Shown here: positions 59,602 through 64,000 of the stretch, piece by piece
Position numbering within the stretch: the stretch's first letter is position 1
How the letters are laid out: every line of letters begins with the position of its first letter
Source of the DNA: Blastomonas aquatica
GTDB lineage: Bacteria; Pseudomonadota; Alphaproteobacteria; Sphingomonadales; Sphingomonadaceae
Assembly: GCF_014639875.1 (NCBI RefSeq)
Contig: NZ_BMGD01000004.1
Coordinates: 186,001 to 250,000 of the forward strand
Length of the DNA stretch: 64,000 bases
Direction: 5' to 3'
Translations under genes and position numbers: made by a program
Notes under the pieces: generated by a model
The model's input: only the letters and a program-made list of their open reading frames with translations
What the model was told of the DNA's origin: nothing
The model's database searches: none

Positions 59602-60996
59602 TCAAAAATGCACCGCCCGCCCATACGCTGACAACACACCCTCGTGCATCATCTCGCTCAGCGTCGGGTGCGCGAAGACCGTGTGCATCAGCTCTTCCTC
59701 GGTGGTCTCTAACTGGCGGGCGATGACATATCCCTGGATGAGTTCGGTCACTTCCGCGCCGATCATGTGCGCGCCCAATAGCTCGCCGGTCTTGGCGTCG
59801 AACACGGTCTTGATGAAGCCTTCGGCCTCGCCCAGCGCGATCGCCTTGCCGTTGCCGATGAAGGGGAAGTTGCCGACCTTGACCTCGTGTCCGGCCTCCT
59901 TGGCCTTTGCCTCGGTGAGACCGACGCTGGCGACCTGGGGGCGCGAATACGTGCAGCCGGGGATGTTCCAGGTTTCGAACGGGTGCGGGTTCTTGCCCGC
60001 GATATGTTCGACCGCGATGATGCCCTCGTGGCTCGCCTTGTGCGCCAGCCAGGGCGGGCCGGTGACATCGCCGATCGCGCGGATGCCGGGCACGTTGGTC
60101 TGGCCAAAGCCGTCGACCACGATATGGCCGCGCTCGGTCTTCACGCCCAAAGCCTCGAGCCCGATATCCTCGGTATTGGGTACGATACCGATCGCGACGA
60201 TAGCGTGGCTGAACTGGTGCTCCTCGCTCTTGCCGTCCCTGGTCTTGATTTTGGCCGTCACGCCCTTCCCCGTGTCGGTCAGCGCCTCTACCCCTGCGCC
60301 GGTGAGGATGGTCATCTTCTGCTTCTTGAGCGCCTTTTCCATGAACGCGCTGACATCGGCGTCTTCCACCGGCAGCACGCGGTCGAGCATTTCGACGATG
60401 GTGACGTCTGCGCCCATGTCGGAGTAGAAGCTGGCGAACTCGACGCCGATCGCGCCCGATCCGATGACCAGCAATTTGCTCGGCATTTCGGTCGGGGTCA
60501 TCGCGTGGCGATAGGTCCAGATGTGCTTGCCATCGGCCTTGGCGAACGGCAGGTCGCGCGCGCGCGCTCCGGTGGCGACGATGATCTCCTTGGCCTCGAG
60601 CTCGCGGGTCTGGTCGCCCTGGGTGACGCTGAGCTTGCCCTTGCCGGTGAGCTTGCCGGTGCCTTCGACCACGGTGATCTTGTTCTTCTTCATCAGCCCC
60701 TTGACGCCGGCGTTGAGCTGGCCCGAGACCTGACGGCTGCGCGCGACGATCTTGTCGAGCTCATAGCCGACCTTGTCGGCGGTGAGGCCGTAATTGCCCG
60801 CGTGCGTCATGTAGTGGAAGATTTCCGAGGTGCGCAGCAGCGCCTTGGTGGGGATGCAACCCCAGTTGAGGCAGATGCCGCCCAGCTTCTCGCGCTCGAC
60901 GATCGCGACCTTGAGGCCCAACTGCGCCGCGCGGATCGCCGAGACATAGCCGCCGGGGCCCGAGCCCAGCACGATGAGGTCAAAGGTTTCAGCCAT
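59602..60996 (-). CDS. lpdA: Dihydrolipoyl dehydrogenase (E3)
   Basis: This 464-aa flavoprotein reoxidises the lipoamide of the pyruvate dehydrogenase complex. FAD-binding is GSGPGGYVSAIRAAQLG. The redox-active cysteines are C42 and C47 in GGICLNWGCIPTKALL. NAD-binding is VIGSGAIGVEFASFYSD. The catalytic His is H443 in FAHPTLSEMMHE. It lies downstream of pdhC but is separated from it by a small membrane protein gene and a DUF559 gene. The start overlaps the preceding gene by 8 bp. Confidence 0.97.
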   Translation of the reverse strand: MAETFDLIVLGSGPGGYVSAIRAAQLGLKVAIVEREKLGGICLNWGCIPTKALLRTSEIFHYMTHAGNYGLTADKVGYELDKIVARSRQVSGQLNAGVKGLMKKNKITVVEGTGKLTGKGKLSVTQGDQTRELEAKEIIVATGARARDLPFAKADGKHIWTYRHAMTPTEMPSKLLVIGSGAIGVEFASFYSDMGADVTIVEMLDRVLPVEDADVSAFMEKALKKQKMTILTGAGVEALTDTGKGVTAKIKTRDGKSEEHQFSHAIVAIGIVPNTEDIGLEALGVKTERGHIVVDGFGQTNVPGIRAIGDVTGPPWLAHKASHEGIIAVEHIAGKNPHPFETWNIPGCTYSRPQVASVGLTEAKAKEAGHEVKVGNFPFIGNGKAIALGEAEGFIKTVFDAKTGELLGAHMIGAEVTELIQGYVIARQLETTEEELMHTVFAHPTLSEMMHEGVLSAYGRAVHF

Positions 60997-61396
60997 GAAC
61001 GGTCTTTCTCTTTCGGCGTTTCAGAAGGTCAAGGTTGCAGAGCATCCACACGGTGCAGCAAGCCACTGCGGGGGCGTAGACAAGCTCAGCATAAGCTACA
61101 ACTTCGGTGAGATACAGCACCAGCGCAAACCCGCTACCCGCGGCGACCGCGAGCAGGAGCGGCACGCGGATCAGCGGGTGCAGGTTGGTCCGGGCCAATG
61201 CGAGCGCCGCCAGCGCGGTCGCCAGCAGGATGACGAACACCATCACCACGGTGTAGAACGCGTCGGCGGTATCGACGAACGTCTCGGAAATGTTGAGCGC
61301 CCCGGTCTGCGACAGATTGAACGCGAACCGCCCGACGAGCGTGGCGATCGCGGTTGGGAGCAGCAGCCGACGCAGGATGAAGATGAGGATGGTCAT
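60989..61396 (-). CDS. Small membrane protein between lpdA and pdhC
   Basis: This 135-aa protein has about four membrane helices (for example AFYTVVMVFVILLATALAAL, LIRVPLLLAVAAGSGFALVL) and a basic C-terminus (LLKRRKRKTVHG). It overlaps lpdA by 8 bp and the DUF559 frame by 4 bp. It is likely part of the pdh operon as a minor component. Function unknown. Confidence 0.75.
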   Translation of the reverse strand: MTILIFILRRLLLPTAIATLVGRFAFNLSQTGALNISETFVDTADAFYTVVMVFVILLATALAALALARTNLHPLIRVPLLLAVAAGSGFALVLYLTEVVAYAELVYAPAVACCTVWMLCNLDLLKRRKRKTVHG

Positions 61397-61932
61397 GGGT
61401 GCATGCCTTGGGGATGACGTGCATCCGCTAAGCCCCTCTCCCCTTGCGGGAGAGGGGTTGGGGAGAGGGGGAGCGACGAACAGGCCTCAATGGCCTGCTC
61501 GTCGCCATGCAACACCCCCAATATCATCTCACCCACCCCATCGTCGTTCGTCAGAATGTCGTAATTCGAAAATCGCAGCACGGTGAACCCTTCTTTGCGC
61601 AGGTACGCGTCGCGTGTGGCGTCATAGGCACTCTCAACATGCTGCGACCCATCCGCCTCGATGATCACCCGTTGCGCAAAGCACACGAAGTCCGCGATGT
61701 AGCGATCGATCGGCACCTGCCGCTTGAACTTGAACCCGGCGAACCGCTTGCCGCGCAGGATCTGCCAGAGCTTGAGTTCTGCATCGGTCGGCTCGCTGCG
61801 CATCGCTTTCGCGCGGGTGCGCAGTGTTGCGGCAGATGGAGCGGTCGGCGAAGTAGCGTCGCTGTCGCGCCGCCCCCCTCTCCCCAACCCCTCTCCCGCA
61901 AGGGGAGAGGGGCTTTGAGGATCGCGCGTCAT
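61393..61932 (-). CDS. DUF559 endonuclease-domain protein, framed by inverted repeats
   Basis: This frame of 179 codons has a central DUF559 (Vsr/PD-(D/E)XK-like) domain: ELKLWQILRGKRFAGFKFKR, then VPIDRYIADFVCFAQRVIIE and ADGSQHVESAYDATRDAYL. The D..E-A-D-G-S-Q-H set is the usual active site. The first ~30 and last ~30 codons are encoded by the two arms of a 42-bp inverted repeat, so the real start may be an internal ATG (61806, MRSEPTDAEL). It interrupts what is otherwise the pdh operon. It may be a small mobile nuclease unit. Confidence 0.82.
   Translation of the reverse strand: MTRDPQSPSPLAGEGLGRGGRRDSDATSPTAPSAATLRTRAKAMRSEPTDAELKLWQILRGKRFAGFKFKRQVPIDRYIADFVCFAQRVIIEADGSQHVESAYDATRDAYLRKEGFTVLRFSNYDILTNDDGVGEMILGVLHGDEQAIEACSSLPLSPTPLPQGERGLADARHPQGMHP
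61430..61471. repeat. Left arm of 42-bp inverted repeat
   Basis: AAG followed by CCCCTCTCCCC, TTGCGGG, AGAGGGG and TTGGGGAGAGGGGG. It is an exact reverse complement of 61874-61915. Each arm also contains a short inner inverted repeat (CCCCTCTCCC/GGGAGAGGGG), like REP-type elements. Confidence 0.9.
61874..61915. repeat. Right arm of 42-bp inverted repeat
   Basis: The exact reverse complement of 61430-61471, 402 bp apart. Together they bracket the DUF559 domain. Confidence 0.9.
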
Positions 61933-61945
61933 CAGCCAGAACGCC

Positions 61946-63256
61946 TTACGCCAGCATCCCCAGCGGGTTCTCGCAAAGCTCCTTGAACGCCTGCATCAGC
62001 TGCGCGCCGTCGGCGCCGTCGATGGCGCGGTGGTCGAAGCTGCCGGTGGCGCTCATCACGGTGGCGATGCCGAGCGCGTCATCGACGATGTACGGCCGCT
62101 TTTCGCCCGCACCGATCGCCATGATCATCGCCTGGGGCGGGTTGATCACCGCTTCGAAGTGTTTGATCCCGAACATGCCCATGTTGGAAAGGCTCGCGGT
62201 GCCGCCCTGGTACTCGTGCGGCTGCAATTTGCCTTCCTTGGCACGGCCGGCGAGTTCCTTCATTTCGGTCGAGATCGCGCCGACCGCCTTGGTTTCGGCG
62301 CCAACGATGATCGGCGTGATCAGACCCGCAGGCGTGCTCACCGCGACAGAGATATCGGCGCGGGCGTAGCTGATCAGCGTGTTGCCCGCGAAGCTGACGT
62401 TGCACTTGGGCACCTGGATCAGCGCCTTGGCAAGCGCCTTGATCAGCAGATCGTTGACCGAGAGCTTGATCCCTTGCGCCTCGAGCGCCTTGTTGAGCTC
62501 GCCGCGCAGCTTGAGCAACTTGTCGAGCTGGATGTCGAGGGTCAGGTAGATGTGCGGGATCGTCTGCTTGGCTTCGGTCAGACGGCGCGCGATCGTCTTG
62601 CGCATATTGGAGAGCTTGGTCTCCTCGTGCGGAATATCGGTCTCGAACGGCGCGGGTGTCGCCGCAGCAGGCGCAGCCTCGGCCGAAGCGGCGGGTGCCG
62701 ACGCCGGTGCAGGTGCTGCAGCCTTGGCCTCGCCCGGCTTGGCGTCCTCGACATCGGCCTTGACGATGCGGCCACCCGGGCCGGTGCCCTTGATCGTTGC
62801 CAGATCGATGCCCTTGGCCGCAGCGATGCGCTTGGCCAGCGGGCTGGCCTTGACGCGATCGTCATCGGACGAAGCCGCAGGAGCGGGCGCGGGCGTTGGT
62901 GCTGGTGCCGGTTCAGCCTTGGCCTCTTCCTTCGCAGCAGGAGCAGGTGTCGGAGCGGACGCCGTCGGAGCGGGCGCCGGCGCAGCGGCGGCAGGCGCAT
63001 CGCTGACGTCCTCACCCTCGGCGGCGATGATCGCGATGACCTCGCCCACCTTCACATTGTCGGTCCCTTCGGGGATCACGATTTTCGCGATCACGCCTTC
63101 GTCGACCGCCTCGAATTCCATCGTGGCCTTGTCGGTCTCGATCTCGGCCAACAGATCGCCCGAGGCAACGGTATCGCCCTCCTTGACCAGCCATTTGGCG
63201 AGGGTACCCTCCTCCATCGTGGGCGACAGGGCGGGCATTTTTAGATTGATGGGCAT
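61946..63256 (-). CDS. pdhC: Pyruvate dehydrogenase E2 (dihydrolipoamide acetyltransferase)
   Basis: This 436-aa protein has an N-terminal lipoyl domain with lipoylated K43 in [13 protein letters not shown], a long Ala/Pro linker, an E3/E1-binding domain ([20 protein letters not shown], about 135-165), and a C-terminal acetyltransferase core. The catalytic His is H409 in HRAIDG. E2 makes the core of the complex that turns pyruvate to acetyl-CoA. The E1 genes are not in the window. The short stretch 63257-63401 holds its promoter region and that of the divergent stress protein gene. Confidence 0.96.
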   Translation of the reverse strand: MPINLKMPALSPTMEEGTLAKWLVKEGDTVASGDLLAEIETDKATMEFEAVDEGVIAKIVIPEGTDNVKVGEVIAIIAAEGEDVSDAPAAAAPAPAPTASAPTPAPAAKEEAKAEPAPAPTPAPAPAASSDDDRVKASPLAKRIAAAKGIDLATIKGTGPGGRIVKADVEDAKPGEAKAAAPAPASAPAASAEAAPAAATPAPFETDIPHEETKLSNMRKTIARRLTEAKQTIPHIYLTLDIQLDKLLKLRGELNKALEAQGIKLSVNDLLIKALAKALIQVPKCNVSFAGNTLISYARADISVAVSTPAGLITPIIVGAETKAVGAISTEMKELAGRAKEGKLQPHEYQGGTASLSNMGMFGIKHFEAVINPPQAMIMAIGAGEKRPYIVDDALGIATVMSATGSFDHRAIDGADGAQLMQAFKELCENPLGMLA

Positions 63257-63401
63257 TGGGTGTTTTCCCCCGATTCAGGTGCGCCAATTCGATAACGGGG
63301 GTCGTTCTCGGCGCTTAGGTCCGTAGGGTCAAGGGGGCATGCCCTTGCCACACCTATCATTTTGGCGCAGGCTATCGCGTAACAAACGGGGCAGCAGGAT
63401 T

Positions 63402-63857
63402 ATGCGAGTATATCTGGTCATCATGGATGAAACCAGCGAGGCGCTGAGCGCACTTCGTTTCGCTTCGCGGAGGGCCCAGCATACCGGGGGGCAGGTCCAT
63501 ATTCTGGCGCTGGTGCCCAAGCAGGACTTCGTCGCCTGGGGCGGCGTGCAGGCGACGATCGAGGATGAGGCGCGCAGCCGGGCCGAAACCCTGGTCGCCG
63601 ATGCAGCGGGTACATTGTTCGACGAGATGGGCCAGCGCCCGGTGATCACCGTGCGGATGGGCGATGCCACCAAGGAGATCCGCAACTACATGCTCGAATG
63701 TCCGGATCTGGCGATGCTGGTGCTGGGCGCGGCAGCGACGGGCGCGCCAGGGCCGTTGATCACGCATTTTGCCGGGCCCGATGCAGGCGCACTGCCCTGC
63801 CCGCTGACCATCGTTCCGGGTGGCCTGACCGACGCCGAAATCGACAGGATGTCCTGA
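63402..63857 (+). CDS. Universal stress protein family
   Basis: This 151-aa protein has MRVYLVIMDETSEALSALRF, VHILALVPKQDFVAWGGVQA, and a late MLVLGAAATGAPGPLITHFA. The last of these is a weakened form of the ATP-binding G-x2-G-x9-G-[ST] motif. The start at 63402 fits the family; the frame opens 63 bp earlier. It is divergent from pdhC. Confidence 0.85.
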   Translation: MRVYLVIMDETSEALSALRFASRRAQHTGGQVHILALVPKQDFVAWGGVQATIEDEARSRAETLVADAAGTLFDEMGQRPVITVRMGDATKEIRNYMLECPDLAMLVLGAAATGAPGPLITHFAGPDAGALPCPLTIVPGGLTDAEIDRMS

Positions 63858-63873
63858 CCGGCACTCCGCGGCG

Positions 63874-64000
63874 TTAGCGGCTCTGGTGACGGATGTTGCC
63901 CGGGCGACCGCGCCGCTTGATCGGTGGCCGTGACGGCTTGTTGCCTGGGCGACCGCGATAGGGCTCGCGCATAAAGTTGCCGCCCTCGGGCAGCTCGAAC
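63874..64000 (-). CDS. 3' end of an unidentified gene (partial)
   Basis: Reading the minus strand from the right edge, the frame gives FELPEGGNFMREPYRGRPGN, then KPSRPPIKRRGRPGNIRHQS-R and a TAA stop. The basic, Arg/Gly/Pro-rich tail with two RGRPGN units resembles a nucleic-acid-binding C-terminus. The gene continues outside the window, so the product cannot be named. Confidence 0.6.
   Translation of the reverse strand, partial: FELPEGGNFMREPYRGRPGNKPSRPPIKRRGRPGNIRHQSR

Noticed and set aside
59887-61110. 407-codon plus-strand frame over lpdA
   Set aside because: It is the complement of a recognised flavoprotein, and its Asp/Arg/His-rich composition is that of a shadow.
61430-61915. Insertion sequence with a transposase
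   Set aside because: There is a long inverted repeat, but no transposase or target duplication is visible; the enclosed gene is a DUF559 nuclease.
62030-63244. 404-codon plus-strand frame over pdhC
   Set aside because: It is antisense to a complete E2 gene, and its repetitive Arg/Ser/Gly stretch comes from the Ala/Pro linker.

Overview
The window looks like chromosomal DNA of a sphingomonad (Alphaproteobacteria, Sphingomonadaceae). The evidence is the high GC content, the aroK-aroB / xerD-accA neighbourhood, the pyruvate dehydrogenase E2 and E3 genes, the Mrp-type antiporter operon, and intergenic repeats of a type common in this family. The genus is not decided here. No rRNA is present. One tRNA, tRNA-Arg(ACG), was found.

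Region 1 (1-6.7 kb) has a second-type groEL without groES, coupled to a membrane protein gene, then a small membrane protein and a KefB/YbaL-type cation:proton antiporter. The spaces between them are repeat-rich.

Region 2 (6.7-17.7 kb) looks like a defence island built around NAD+ chemistry. It holds a translationally coupled pair (a 571-aa protein of unknown function with a possible HEPN motif, and an ADP-ribosyltransferase-like protein), a TIR-domain gene broken by an exact 70-bp tandem duplication, a PD-(D/E)XK nuclease-like gene divided by an in-frame amber codon, and an intact 1228-aa SIR2 protein resembling defence-associated sirtuins. Two of these loci therefore carry simple, potentially reversible lesions.

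Region 3 (17.7-23.4 kb) looks like the remains of a conjugative or plasmid-derived element: an ArdC antirestriction gene behind a leader with several perfect palindromes, a coupled partner gene, an SRAP (YedK/HMCES-like) gene and a DUF427 gene. The last two sit between direct 36-bp repeats. A 1.5-kb gene-poor stretch follows.

Region 4 (23.4-37.5 kb) is signalling and ion transport: a GAF-GGDEF-EAL protein, a Cys-rich exported protein, a NarL-type response regulator coupled to its histidine kinase, a perfect 18-bp inverted repeat, and an eight-gene Mrp-like antiporter operon on the minus strand. Nearly every junction in that operon is a 4-bp start/stop overlap.

Region 5 (37.5-51.3 kb) is mostly core: a Crp/Fnr regulator, haloalkane dehalogenase, small conserved proteins, 4-hydroxyphenylpyruvate dioxygenase with a VOC partner, tRNA-Arg, a MutT-type hydrolase, two Flp pilins, an M48 protease with LysM, accA, xerD, a long exported protein, aroK and aroB.

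Region 6 (51.3-64 kb) has a MoxR ATPase and CoxE-like VWA protein separated by a soluble chemoreceptor-like gene on the other strand, proline iminopeptidase, an exported amidohydrolase, a LuxR-HTH/DUF4019 protein, an HNH-like gene, and the pdh genes lpdA and pdhC. A DUF559 nuclease gene framed by a 42-bp inverted repeat lies between lpdA and pdhC. A universal stress protein and the 3' end of an unidentified gene complete the window.
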